A model generated the notes under the pieces. The model did not search any database. It was not told the origin of the DNA and saw nothing but the letters and a program-made list of their open reading frames with translations. A stretch of 64,000 nucleotides of DNA from Agelaius tricolor. Lineage: Eukaryota > Chordata > Aves > Passeriformes > Icteridae. Shown piece after piece: positions 11,201-23,041 of the stretch (position 1 is the first letter of the stretch; the number at the start of each line of letters is the position of its first letter). The stretch covers positions 30,284,744 to 30,348,743 of the forward strand of contig JALJCS010000004.1 in the NCBI GenBank assembly GCA_023055355.1, read 5' to 3'. A program made the translations under genes and the position numbers.

Positions 11201-14127
11201 TTGATAACACATTTTAGTCCACATGTTTTTTGGTAATTGCAAAATCTACATAATTGTTTCTTCTGTATCCTAAGAAAAGGGAAGGACCTCTATACCCCAT
11301 CACAGCCTTTACAAATTAGTACTAAGCAGCTACAATTTCCAGCCTCCAGTGCCAAAACATTGAACTGCTTCTTTGTAATGTCCACATACTAGAAAAACAG
11401 CATGTGTTAATTTGCAGTTAGTTAAAAGGCACAAAAACCTGTAGCCTTCACTACATTAAACCAACTTTTAGTATTACAATATTCTCTCTCCACCTTAATA
11501 TTATGCTCTGAAGGCTATACACTTCTTTTTGCTTCTAGCCAAAAATAAACTAACCAGTACTGTGAATTCCGCTCACCATCAGCGGGGAATCCAAACTTTC
11601 TGGCTCCAGACTACAAAAGACTTTACAAAATAATTCTTCCAAAGATGCTTTCTGGAACGCATCTCTTGACTGCCTACTTAGGGCAGTCCCCTCTACTGAA
11701 AGCACTGTTGAAAAAAAACAAAAAAGCACAGACCAATACATCTACTCTGCTATTCACAAAATTATTAGCTAACATGGAAAAGCAATAAATAACAATAGGC
11801 CACTGCATCATAAAATAAATGTGTTCATATTTTAAAAGATAAGATTATTTTAATCTCTGTGTTCTAATACATAACATTGCAATGTACACAAGCTTTACTC
11901 TACTACCAAAATTAAACAAATTACATAAAACAAACTCCAGCAGAAGAAAAAAAGTATGAAGGAAGATGGGAAAAAATCAAATCTCTTAAGGTCACCACTT
12001 CTCACAGATAAATTAAAACACACATTTTTTAACTTTTCTTCCAAATTTTCACACACACTAAATATGGGGAAACAAACATTTGACAAGAATTCATTCTGAT
12101 AACTTTTTTTCAGTAGATAGCAACAAGAAAAACTTGTCCAGAGAAAGACATGTACAGGAAGGCCCAGCTTTTTTTTTTGAGGCTGTTTTGCAAAATAACC
12201 ATGTTTGAACCACCAGCTCTGCATAAGCAGGAAAGGAAACAAGTAGTAGAAAATTGTGCCTTAATCTATATTAGTTTCAGCAGCAATTTTACTTAAAAGT
12301 AAAAACTCTGTGAGTAGATTCATCAGTTTTAAGAAGTTGTTAGCATTCTGTAAGCAGGTACCATCCAACCCCTTGTACTGTTCAGCAAAGCAAATTCAAA
12401 TATCCAAAATATTGCACTGGTGCACTTTCAGGCAACTGGAAACACAAAAGCACAGTTTGCATGTTCAACAGTTACTGGGCATGCAAATAGTTAATTCTCA
12501 GTGTAATTTGAGTTTGCATAGTTATGTTTGAATTGTTCCTTTAATAATGGTAAATGTGCAAGCAATTATGTCTGCCTACTTTATGTTTCCGGCTTCAAAA
12601 GAGATCCTATCCATCAGGAATTCCAAATCTGCTACTTAGGTTATTTGACTGTATTAACAGTGAAAATAAATATATGGAACATAATGCTTTGTATTTGTGG
12701 TATGAGGCCAAATCTCATGGTTAGGTATGTATTCCTCAGATATTCACCATCATCAGAAAGACTCAAGTTTATAAATGTTAAAAGTACTGAAGATTTTAAT
12801 AGATTCTACAAACTTAAAAAACCAAGAATCTGGGTAGACAACCATATTCTGAAGATCCTGAAACCACCCCTATTTTACCACAAAGCTCTGAATAGTTTGC
12901 AAGCTTCATTACAAGCTTAAATTTCTATGTCTGGTACTACCCTACAGCAACAATGTTTCAAAATTATAAATTGGTTTAACTTGAGCCCATAAATTTTGAA
13001 CTGAAAAATTACTTGAATTCATTCCTAGATATTCTTCTCTCACACCAGGCACACAGCATGAAAAACATCTTGAAATAAGTGATCTGGGACAAAGGGCAAG
13101 GGAAAAAAAATACAGAAAACGTATTTTTCTCATTTTTATCTGCTACTCATGACTCAAGAGTTACTACTTTTTATTATTAAAACACAGGTATGAAATCCAT
13201 AGTCCTAAATAAAAGCAGCATGTAACAGCCTCCAGTAATGGCAAAAGCAAGTTATCAAGAACTAACTAGTCTCCACATCTTCACAATTCTTAATAGCAGG
13301 TATCTAGATATACGTAAGTGTTGGGATAGCTTATAATACACATTTTCAGAATACTATCTCATTCTTCAGCAATGTATATACCAAGGAATCCTTAAACATA
13401 GAGGATATTACTACATTTTGCAGAGTGTGATGATTTTTCCCCATGATTTTGAACTTTTGTCAGCCTTTAATATTGAAAACATTTCATGATGAAGCACTCT
13501 ACAATCAACAACATGCTAAGTGATATATCTTCCTCTGTGTATGTTGAATATTTCACATTTTAGTTTCATCTCATAGCTCATGTGAATTCTGAGAACAACT
13601 ATCTAACTGCTCTTATCTACCTTCAGACCATACAGGTCTTACACTGTCTTCACCATGGTCTCACACTGTCTGTCTTCCTCCTAAGCTGAAAACTTCTAGT
13701 CTCACCAAAGAAAATTCATTCCATATTTCTGATCATCTGGATCTCTACCATTCCAGTAAATTACTTTTAGTCAAGGGAAAAGAATATCCAAGCTGAAAGC
13801 ACTATTTAAGATGCAAGTAAACCAGCAACTCACACAATGGTGTAACGTTTTCAAACTTGGGTGTAGTCCTCAAAGAGTCCAGACAGTGGTTTGGCCTAAC
13901 TCTCAGTTTTCAAAAAGCTAAGTTACAAGTACCTGAAATTTCAGAAAAATATTCATTGCTAATGCAGCCTATAATATTGCTAGGGATAGAAATCACAGGT
14001 GGTAGATGTGAACTCCTTCCTAATTAAGCACTTTTTAAAGCACAGTTTTAGTAGGTCTGTCATTTCTGCCTATATAGCATTTAATTAACTCCTCTAACAA
14101 GTCTCCTCCCAAAAGATACCCTTACAG
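8268..14127. other. KDM4C 5' intron, no recognised element
   Basis: AT-rich; only short chance frames (longest 130 codons at 12528-12920). Confidence 0.6.
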
Positions 14128-14222
14128 CTCTTATAGGAGTCCTTATAGGTTGTGTGCAGAACCAGGAGATGAACTCAGGTGTCGCTGTGTGTCCCTTCCA
14201 ACTCCAAACTCTACGACTTTAC
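14128..14222 (+). mobile_element. CR1 LINE 3'-end fragment
   Basis: Contains AACCAGGAGATGAACTCAGG and CCCTTCCAACTCCAAACTCT, the CR1 3' end, nearly the same as the end of the copy at 14818-15240. Confidence 0.75.
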
Positions 14223-14817
14223 AAGTCCTTAAAATCAAAACATATATTTTTTTTCAGGGATATGCCACAGCAACTGTGATAATAATTTTCCCAAGGAACC
14301 ACTATATAGCAAATCCTTTATTAGAAGCTGAATGAGGACAGCATGAAAGGGGAAGAAAAAGAATAAACAAAAAACACCAAACACATAAATGAGGCTCTAT
14401 AACCTGAGAAACAGAAAGATGTACTTGTCTCTCTAAACCTGCTTACTTATGGAACACCTGAAACTGCATTTCTGCACTACTAAAAAAGTTTACCTTCAGT
14501 GTGAGCACTTCCATCCTCATAAAGGGTTTCCTAATTCAAAGACTAGTTCCAATTCCCCTGCCCTCACATTTTGGCCTAATTTACCACAGACCAAATACCT
14601 AGTGGCCAAGCCACATCCAGCAACGTCATGCCTTTCTGTTGTTATGACTGAAAGCACACATACGGTCAGCTTGCATGACCAAAAGCTCCTCACTCCAGAC
14701 TGATCCCAGGCCCCTGAAATGACATACTATTTAACAGGGTGGCAGACCACCCAATGAACTCACATAATGCTATCTACATGGTTCTTACCCACAATATTTT
14801 ATCTGACAAAAGGAGCA

Positions 14818-15240
14818 AGTTCAACTGTAAAGGGCCTTAAGGGGAAGCCACATGAGGAGCAGCTAAGGCCTCTGCTCAATCTGGAGACGAGGAGAGACCT
14901 CATTGCAGTTACAACTTCCTCATGAGGGGAAGAGGAGGGGCAGGCACTGAGCTCTTCTCTGTGGTGACAGTGAGAGGACCCAAGGGAATGGCCTGAATCT
15001 GTGTCAGGGGAGATTTACGTCGGATATCAGGAAAAGGCTCTTCACCCAGAGGGTGGCTGGGCACTGGAATGAGTTCTCCAGGAAAGCGGTCACCGCTCTA
15101 AGCCTGACAGAGTCCAACAAGCATTTGGACAATGCTCTCAGGCACATGGTATGATTTTTGGAGTGGTTGTGTGCAAAACCAGGAGATGAACTCAGGGGTC
15201 CTTGTGTGTTCCTTCCAATATTCTATGACTCTGCACAGAG
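14818..15240 (+). mobile_element. CR1 LINE 3' fragment
   Basis: Typical CR1 3' untranslated text in forward order: GAGGAGAGACCTCATTGCAG, then GGATATCAGGAAAAGGCTCT, then CACCCAGAGGGTGGCTGGGC, ending TTCCAATATTCTATGACTCT. 5'-truncated as usual for CR1; no coding capacity. Confidence 0.92.
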
Positions 15241-18200
15241 CTGCATCACAATAAATATAAAGGAGATTTCCACAACACTGTGAGTTTACAAGTTTCACCA
15301 ACTCACCTAAGTATAAACTGTACTACACCTCTGAAGGCAACAAATCAGTTAAGAAAATGTTTTTCCTCTATTATTAATTAATTGTTTTTTCAAGTTTTAA
15401 ATCTTTTACTTATCTCAGCTTTGAAATATTTACCATAATTTATTCAAATCACATACTCCAAATAATTCCATCAAGTCAAACCCAGATATGAAGAGTTTGA
15501 TTTCTAAAACTTTTTTTCTATGTCTTTATTTGTAGCTTAGATTACAGACTTCTACACTTTTCCCCAATTTATTTTTAAATGGAAATTACTGTTTTTCAAA
15601 ACAGTTATGACTAGAGACAATTTATCCAGCTACAAAGCCATAGGCTCATTTACCATTTTGGCAACTTATATACTTTTTTCATCAAAGAAATAAACTGTGA
15701 AAGTGAAACAAAACCTGACTGAGCACAGTCATGTCTGTCATACAACATCTACCCTGAATATAAGTATTTATCTAGGTCTTCTTAGAGACAAGTTACCTGC
15801 TAATCACTAGTCTTAATTTTATTAGACAAAATCCAGCAGGGTATCGCAGGTGTAATGAGGTAAATCCCAACAATCCAATCAAGTCACTCTACATTTTACT
15901 GGAATGTCACAAAGGACCTGGAGCATATTTTGTTTGTAAAAGTTCCCTAAAATATCTGCATCAGTCAATGAATCATCCCAGCTTGTCTGAGAATCAGAAA
16001 CTGACTAGACACTGGATTTTTTTCAGTATTCAGTTTTCATTAAGAGATGTGTTTTGAACCTTAACTCTGGCAACTTTAATACCTTAAATTTAAAATTCTG
16101 ACATGTTTTCTAATCTTTGTTTATATAGATTATAATGATACTATAGATGGTCCTCAGTTTTCAAGGTATACTGTCCTAAATATAGTGTCCCAAATATTCT
16201 GTCCCACAAATGTTGGACACAAACAAAATTACGGATAAAAGTGATTTTTTTGCATAGCTCAGTTGTACAACTACTAACAGAGACAAAGCCAACAACTCAA
16301 CTGCTATGTGCAATTCCACAACTGTAAACAAGTGAAATTAGGTTGGAGGAAAGGGTAAGACTACAGCAGAATTAATTACGACATACAACGTCACTTATGA
16401 AACCTGAAGTAAACTGTAAGTCTTCATATAACAAAACTACAATAAATCTTCATTTATAACAGATATTGGGACTTTGGACCAGCAAATTTTTATTAACATC
16501 TTCATTATATGATTTGATTACACAACAATTACTACCCTCCAAGTATAAAATATTGTGTATCTTCAAAATATCCTACGTCTTCTGTGATTCTAAACAAAAA
16601 TCAAGAGAAAAACTCACTACATCACTTGCTGATTTTGAGATATGAATTATCAAACTATCAAGTGACTACGGAGATTTTTACTAGAGAAGTATTAAAATCT
16701 TAACATTTCAGAAAATCACTTTTTGAACAATCCCTGTGATCATTCAGATATCTTGCAAATACCTTATATTAACAGGTAATACATCTTCCCTTTGAAGCTC
16801 CATGTATACTGAATTCACGTTTCAAAAGTTGTTAGGGTGAAGCTTTTCTCATTTATATTGGAGGTGGTAGGATGGAAATCCACCTTTAACAGCACCACAA
16901 CCCTATTCACATTCTGTTCAGCATAATGTTGATATGAAATATATCTCACTAAAAGAAAACTAATAAAAAAATTGAATATCAAAGTGAATTACCTGCAGAA
17001 CTAAGAATTAGACCAACTAAGAGCTGTTTAAACCCAGGAAGTCCTTAATCTATAACCTATTTGACCCAGTATTTTATAATACACTTAAGCATAAAATTGC
17101 ATTTTTTAAAAATTACTATGTTTGCTAATATTACCTGAGGAATATTCTAATAATGAGCAGTTGACAACAGAATTTTATTATTTGAATGTAATACTGATTG
17201 TGCACTCAGATTTAGTGCAGAACTATTTATTTGATTTGTTTAGAAATTAGCTCAAGAGATACAAAGTACTCCATGCAATACTCAGCAATAATTAAAGAGT
17301 AAAACTTACAGGATTTTATTTTTTTTCCCCTATTTTATGGTATTTACCATTAAGAAAAAAAAGAAGACATCAGAGACAAAATCAGATTAGGTTTTTTTAA
17401 AACAGCACTGACCGAAGACTTTTCTCTCATATACTTTATTGCAACTCTGATCCAACAGCTATTTAACTATGTCTACATATCTGGGTGATACATATTGTTT
17501 CCGGGGTCAGTCCCTAGAAAGGAAAATGCTAACACCAACACCACTCCAAACCTAAGCTGGAGAAAAAAAAACAGCATGAGGATCAGTAGTTCAACTTACT
17601 CTCATTTCAACTACTGAAACAGGAATCATGTTTGTGTTTTCCATCTTCTCGTGTTTGGAAAATACTTCTGTGAAGCAGTGCCACCAGCTACTTATGACAG
17701 TACCAGCAAAAATAAAGGTAAAGCCCAAGTCAAATTTTATCCCATAGACACAAAAAACCCCCCACTGCATGAGGTGTCACTAAGTTTCTTTCTTGTGGAA
17801 AAAGTGATTCCGCTTAAAAGGTGCTGGTTTAGTAGCCACTAAATAGTAACTTCAGTTCCTATAGTTGGTAATTCTCGGCAAAGAATCATAAAGCTGCACT
17901 TCAAAAAGCAAAATATAAATGCCGTTTATTCTCTGAGCTAGTATCATTGTTTTAACCAACACACGGACACACGAGTATTTTTCCTAACATAGTTAACCTA
18001 TCAGAAATAATACTTTGCACACACTTCCCACTGACTTTCTCAGCTAAAATCAGAGGAGAGTAACCTCACCAAGAGAAGACTACTACCATGACAGAGAGAC
18101 CTGATCCCAAAACCTGCTTCAAAAGCGTTTTACAACCACGGACAGATGTGGAACAGGCGCTTAATTCGGTTCTTCACTCAGCACACAATCCTGAAGTCTT

Positions 18201-18289
18201 AGCTACATGCAGGAACGAACGAGCTGCACCAAAAAGAGACTATCTGGAAAGCCCGCAACAATTTCATCAAATCCCTGACAGACACGGAG
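15241..18289. other. KDM4C 5' intron, promoter-proximal
   Basis: AT-rich up to the CpG island edge. No exon or repeat recognised. Confidence 0.6.
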
Positions 18290-18929
18290 AGAGAAAAAGG
18301 TCTATTTCACTCCGTCCACGCATTTCGACCACGCGGAGAACCCGCCCGACCTCCCGGAGAGCTCCCACGGCAGCCCCGACCCAGAACTGCCAGCGGGAGG
18401 CAGGAACGCCAGATCCACTTTTCCCACTGCCGCCGGTTTCGCTTCCCCACCTCGGTCGCAGCCGCCACCCTCTCGTCCGCGGCTCGGAGTCCCCGCACCC
18501 ATCCCCTGCCGGCGCGGGGGCTGCCGCGGGACCCATCGCGCCTGCGGGAGCTGCCCGGCGGCACTTCGGCCGCTCCGCCCCGCGGCCCGGAACCGGGCCC
18601 GCCCGGCGATGCCCCGCCGCCGGGACCCGCCGCGCACCCCCGCTCCGACCTGGCCCGACCCACTTCGGCCGCCCCGCCGCCTCCCCCGCTCGCCCCCAGC
18701 CCCATACCTCCGCGCCGCACACCCGCGGCCGCCGCCAGGGCCAGCTAGGCGCTCCCTCCGCACCTGTCCGGGAGAGGCTCCAGCAGGCAGGCGCGGCAGG
18801 AGGAAGGGATGAGGGGCGGGGCGGGGCGGCGTGGGACGGGAGGGGACAGGAGGGGACAGGACGGGACGGGGCTGGGCGGGACTGGGCAGAGCAGAGCAGA
18901 GCACGGCAGGGGCAGGGACAGGGACAGGG

Positions 18930-18971
<42 letters not shown>

Positions 18972-19340
18972 CTGTTCCCTGCCGCCGCCGGGTCCCCCCT
19001 CGAGGCTGCCGCTGCCCTGCCCGCACGGCAGGCACCTCGCTCCCGGATTTCGGATGACAGCTGCTGGATGCGCACGCGCGCTCGCGGGGGGCAGCGCACG
19101 TGACCAAGGGAGAGGCACCCGGCGCGTCACGTGCCGGGAGCGGGAGGCGGCGCTTCCGGGCGGGGCAGCGGCGCTGTGGGAAGGCGGAGCAGGCAGCGCG
19201 GGTCAGGGCGGCCTGGCAGCCTTCTCGGGCGGATCCACCGCTCCTGCGGGCTGGAAGGCGCCTGCCCGCTTCTCCGGGCCCGGCCCGTGAGCAGCCGGTG
19301 CACCCACCCGGACGCACCCGGGGAAAATGCCAGCGCAAAG
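18290..19340 (-). promoter_or_regulatory. CpG island, probable KDM4C promoter and first exon
   Basis: About 1 kb very rich in G+C and CpG within AT-rich surroundings. It contains GC boxes, an NRF1-type site TGCGCACGCGCG (19069-19080), two CACGTG E-boxes (19097-19102 and 19128-19133), and an ETS-like CTTCCGGG next to a GC box (19153-19160). No convincing TATA box. These are features of housekeeping promoters. Assignment to KDM4C is inferred: it is the nearest island upstream of the KDM4C ATG exon, and no other gene is visible nearby. Long open frames on both strands here follow from GC content and are not called as genes. A bidirectional or noncoding transcript to the right cannot be excluded. 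Confidence 0.72.
18806..18970. repeat. G-rich low-complexity tract with GGGACA/GGGGCA hexamer array
   Basis: From about 18908 to 18970 the plus strand is nearly perfect tandem hexamers, GGGACA with some GGGGCA, about ten copies. The 100 bases before it are a degenerate G-rich relative with many GGG and GGGG runs. The G-runs could form G-quadruplexes on the plus strand. It lies inside the CpG island, so copy number may affect the promoter. Confidence 0.9.
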
Positions 19341-19361
19341 CTTAGAGCATAGTCGGTCTTT

Positions 19362-19580
19362 TAGAGAATCACAGGATCAGCTAGGTTGGAAAAAACTTTT
19401 TGAGGCCGTCGAGTCCAACCCATGACCGAACACCACCAAGTCAGCCAGAGCATGGCACTGAGTGCCAGATGTTTTCTTAATCACCTCCGGGAGCGGTGAC
19501 TCCATCACCTTCCTCGGCAACCGATTCCACTAATAACCCTTTTTGTGAAGAAGTCCCTCTACTTAGGCTCGTAACCTCAG
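19362..19580 (-). mobile_element. CR1 LINE 3' fragment, minus
   Basis: Begins AGAATCACAGGATCAGCTAG and GTTGGAAAAAAC, the reversed CR1 3' end, followed by GTCGAGTCCAACCCATGACC. It abuts the right edge of the KDM4C CpG island. Confidence 0.92.
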
Positions 19581-21584
19581 AATTGGCAGGACCTTTCAGG
19601 TCCGTAGGAATGGTGGATCTCTCAGAGCAAGCTGCGAGGTCGAAATGGTTATCCTAATCAATCTGTATGCCATAGTGTCCCCTATCAATCAGTACTGCTG
19701 TACAAATGTGATTTTGTTTGCAAAAGTTTAATGTTGCTTTTGGTGGCAAAAGCTCATAGTGCTCAATGTGGTGTCTTTCCTTTCTGAAGTGCCATGGTAC
19801 AGTATAATTTTGACTGTTCAGATGCTGCTAAAATGAATCAGACTGTGGTTTAATCACTGTATGATATGCTTTGACTTTTCTTACTCATCAGTAATCTATG
19901 CTTTTTGCTTCTTTGTTCTAGAAAGTAGTGAAAAACAACCAGAATATGACTGAAGGACAAGACCACTTCAGTCCTTCCTCAAATATACCTATTATGTTAA
20001 AAGAAGTTATAGTTATATTCATCTTTGAGAGTTGATGACATTTTTTAGTACTAAAGAAGCCTGAAAAAGCCCCAGGACTTTCTGGGCTTTTTTTGGTTTT
20101 GTTTTTTGGGGGCTTTTTTGGGGGGTTGTTTTTTTTTTTTTTCTTTTTGGTTTTGGTTTTTTTTTTGTTTTTGTTTTTTTGTTGTTGTTGTTGTTTTTTG
20201 GAGGGGAGCATACCTACTGCTATAATTTTGCTGTTATGTTATTTCTTCATTTGAACACAGTATTATGCACTAACAAAATTTGTGCAGCTCTATCTACAAA
20301 TATCTTTGTAGAGCACTACTGTGTCTAGCAGTGTCTAAAATGAATCTGCCTATGGAAACAAATTTCATATCACTTAACATGAGTAGAAGAAACAGAGGGA
20401 GTCGTTTGCCTTCTTCCTTAAACCTTTGGTGGGGTTAATAAAATACTTGTTTAATGCTTACAAGAAAAAAAGTGCAGCTGAGCGCAGTTTCTCATTGTTA
20501 CCTGCTTGCTAGTTCGCTATGAAGCAGAAAAGATTGATGACTTTACATTGTTTTCAAATGTGATCTCTAAGACTCATGCAGAGTATTTGTTGAAGAGAAA
20601 GTACACCAATAACTCTTGAAAGTATTGAATCAACAAATCAATCTCCTCATCTGTTCTTTCAGGTTACAACTCTCTGTGAGGCCACGAAGTGCCCTGGTAT
20701 GTGTTAAAGTGTTGCCAAAGCATTCACTTCCCACAGCCACTGGCTCAATCAGCCCCAACTTATGGACTAAGGGTGCACATGGGTAGTGTGAGAGCATTAA
20801 TCTTCATGGTGCTGTGGCTATGCAAAGCTATGCCTTGACATCATTTTTCAAAGCCAGTAGCTAAGAACTTCTGTTTTGATAGATGGAAGTAAGGACAGGG
20901 GCCTTTTTCAAAATAGTTATGTAGCAATGTGTGATCAATAAATCAACATTTTGGCTTTATTAGACTGCTCTGGCACAGTATTTCCAGTACATGCTTATCT
21001 GGCATGGGTGCATCTCAAAGCACCTGTGAATTTGCTGGCATGTTCTACCTGGGAGGAAGAATCTTTTCATTACTGAGGTATAAGTAGGCTTTTCTGCACT
21101 TTCTTCCTGCCTTTCATATTTTGGGCTATGTCTTAAGGTTAGTGTTAGCTAGTAACAAAAACCCTGGTACCATAACAACGACCTCTAAGAGAAAAAGATA
21201 ACCTGTAAGTACACTTACTTGTGTTTTAAGTTGCTGATGCAATATCTAGGCAGCACAAACCTCTGAACAACAACAACAAAAAAGTCTTTTTGCTGTGTGA
21301 TAGTGTATTTTCTCTGTTTCACAGTGGTCAGGAACCACTCCTGATTTGAGGAGTTGACATCTGTTTGAGTTACAAATTTGTCTTCCATGACACCTCTGGA
21401 TCCCTGTTTCAGTGTGGTACCACTCATGGTGAAAAATTTTTCCGCAATATGCCCTGAATTTCCTGTGTTGAAATGAATGTGCTTGTCTTATCTGATCACT
21501 GTGTTTTTCCAAGGAAGCTCTATCTGTTATAGATGGGTAATATGATGATTGACTCTCGCAGTTAAGAGGTTAATATTTTGTATA
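19581..21584. other. Intergenic, nothing recognised besides the T/G tract
   Basis: No gene, promoter or family-level repeat seen outside 20087-20203. Confidence 0.5.
20087..20203. repeat. T/G-rich low-complexity tract
   Basis: Long T runs interrupted by G groups (GGTTTTGG, TTTGGGGGG, TTGTTGTTGTTG). A similar A/C-rich tract in reverse sense lies at 31836-31938. No coding meaning; the open frame on the minus strand here is lysine homopolymer. Confidence 0.95.
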
Positions 21585-21993
21585 TGTTAAGAGAAGTTCC
21601 AATGAGGTCGTTGTTTGTAGTTTGGACATCCACTGTTCTCCCCAGAGTCGCCTTCCCCCTCTGCCTCGCTGTCACTGGACAGCCTCGGCTATCGGGGAAG
21701 GCTTGTTACAGGGAGGCGGGGCGTGACAACACCTGGCCTCCAATCAAGTAGCAAGGATGAAGTCTTCACCAATGGGCGGCAACGAAGAAGTTGACTGACA
21801 GCTTTGGGGCCAGGGTTGCCTGATGCGCCAGCAGGGGTATAAAAGACAGAGCAGCCATTTTGTAGATGAGCACGTGGTTGTTGGTCATGTGCTCACAGAG
21901 CTCTGCTCTTTTTCCTTATTCAGTCTTTTGTTGTATTTGCAAAGGTTTAATAAGCCTTGAAAATTTTAGAAGTGAGGGGTTGTTTCTCACACA
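21585..21993 (+). mobile_element. Solo-type ERV LTR, plus orientation
   Basis: About 409 bp from TGTTAAGAGAAG to TTTCTCACACA. It carries a strong TATA box GGGTATAAAAGAC (21839-21845) and an AATAAG poly(A)-like signal near 21949, in the order U3-R-U5. U3 is G+C-rich and contains CCAATCA, CCAATGGG and GGGGCGTG boxes. No clear target duplication, so the ends are approximate. Confidence 0.7.
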
Positions 21994-22035
21994 TCTTTTC
22001 TATGCTACCCACTGGCTAATGGTGGACACCAATAA

Positions 22036-22215
22036 GGTTGCCCTGAGGCCTCATCCTCTTAAGGCTGAACAAACCTAGCTCCCTCAGTTGCTTCTCATAT
22101 TCTCGACTCCCTGACAACTTTGTGGCCTTTTGCTGAAAGTCTGGAAGTATGTCAATGTCCTTCATTATACTGAGAGTTGAAAACTGGTCACAGCATGCTA
22201 TTTCACCCAAATTGG
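22036..22215 (-). mobile_element. CR1 LINE fragment, minus
   Basis: Reverse CR1: TTGCCCTGAGGCCTCATCCT, AAGGCTGAACAAACCTAGCT, CCCTCAG, then ...AACTGGTCACAGCATGC. An internal piece without the 3' tail; diverged. Confidence 0.8.
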
Positions 22216-22607
22216 AGCAGAATATTTCATTTTGGTTTTAAATGTAGGTCATTTCCATATCACATAGCAGCAGTACTAAAATATTGTTTCAGAATTTTAA
22301 GTAATGTATTTGCTTCACATTGCAGTCACATAGCTATCTAAAATTATTTTAGAAGTACGGAATGCTGGCTTCTAAAATCCCACTGCAATACTTCTTGAAA
22401 CACATGAGGTGGCAGCAAATATCACAAACAAAGCACTGCTGGCCCAAAGCAGAGAAGCTAATGCCAGTGGGACAGGTTTTGCCCTGCTCCTGATACAGTT
22501 GTCTAGACTGTGTGGGTTGCTGCAACTTCTGTTACGCTGCATTGAGTTACAAATTGCGGTGTGAGTACTGGCTGTTTAAATGTAACAGTATGATAAATAG
22601 TCACAAA
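22216..22607. other. Intergenic, nothing recognised
   Basis: Short stretch between the CR1 piece and the short LTR. Confidence 0.5.
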
Positions 22608-22856
22608 TGCCAGAGGTTTATGTCCAAAAAGGAGACAGAGGAGTCCTTCAGCTTTATTCAAATGAAGTGAAAAAGTCCTCTGGGGCACACACCCACGGGG
22701 TTTTCTCTCTCAGGGTTTCAGAGAGCACAGCCTCTTTTTATCCTAAACTCCCTGCCACATCTTGTTCTCTTCCTTTCCCCATTGGCTGAGGTACTAGGAA
22801 GGTACAACTTTCCTGAACTGCCTACCACATATTTCCCTCCAAAATCACCTGCCACA
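22608..22856 (-). mobile_element. Short ERV LTR, minus orientation
   Basis: On the minus strand it begins TGTGGCAGGTGATTTTGG. It contains a TATA-like GGATAAAAAG (about 22734-22743) and poly(A) signal AATAAA (22653-22658). A polypurine tract (CAAGGGGGGAA on the minus strand, about 22859-22869) precedes the LTR, as expected for a 3' LTR. The left end is not certain. Confidence 0.7.
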
Positions 22857-23041
22857 TATTCCCCCCTTGAACCTAATATTTCACCCCTAAGTTCAGAAGT
22901 TCAGGCTTGTGCAGACCCTTGTTTGGGCTCTGCAACAACTGGTTGCCCAAACTTAGTACAGACATTAAGCCCCATTTCAACCCATACCTTCACTCATCAC
23001 GTTATTTGTAAAGACATTAACACACATCTTTCTTCTCAATA
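22857..23041 (-). mobile_element. ERV polypurine tract and probable 3' internal remnant
   Basis: The minus strand shows CAAGGGGGGAA directly before TATGTGGCAGG, that is, polypurine tract then LTR start. The sequence to the right has no recognisable ERV protein, so the extent is a guess. Confidence 0.5.

Larger units (their letters stand above)
5520..18707 (-). other. KDM4C: Probable KDM4C 5' UTR intron
   Basis: Inferred intron between the CpG-island promoter and the ATG exon. A candidate first-exon donor on the minus strand is GAG|gtatgg (exon edge 18708, gt at 18706-18707); another is GGACAG|gtgcgg near 18.76 kb. The intron is AT-rich and holds the LTRs at 5975-7440 and 7970-8267 and CR1 pieces at 14.1-15.2 kb. 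I see no coding exon in it. The limits depend on an unproven donor. Confidence 0.45.

Noticed and set aside
12528..12920. 130-codon plus frame
   Set aside because: No family, no promoter, and AT-rich composition; chance.
18088..19290. 400-codon plus frame and 287-, 265- and 197-codon minus frames
   Set aside because: All overlap within the CpG island in several frames; stop codons are rare because of G+C content, composition is Pro/Arg/Gly/Ala and hexamer-derived, and no domain is seen.
19918..20211. Lysine-rich 97-codon minus frame
   Set aside because: Translation of the T/G-rich low-complexity tract.
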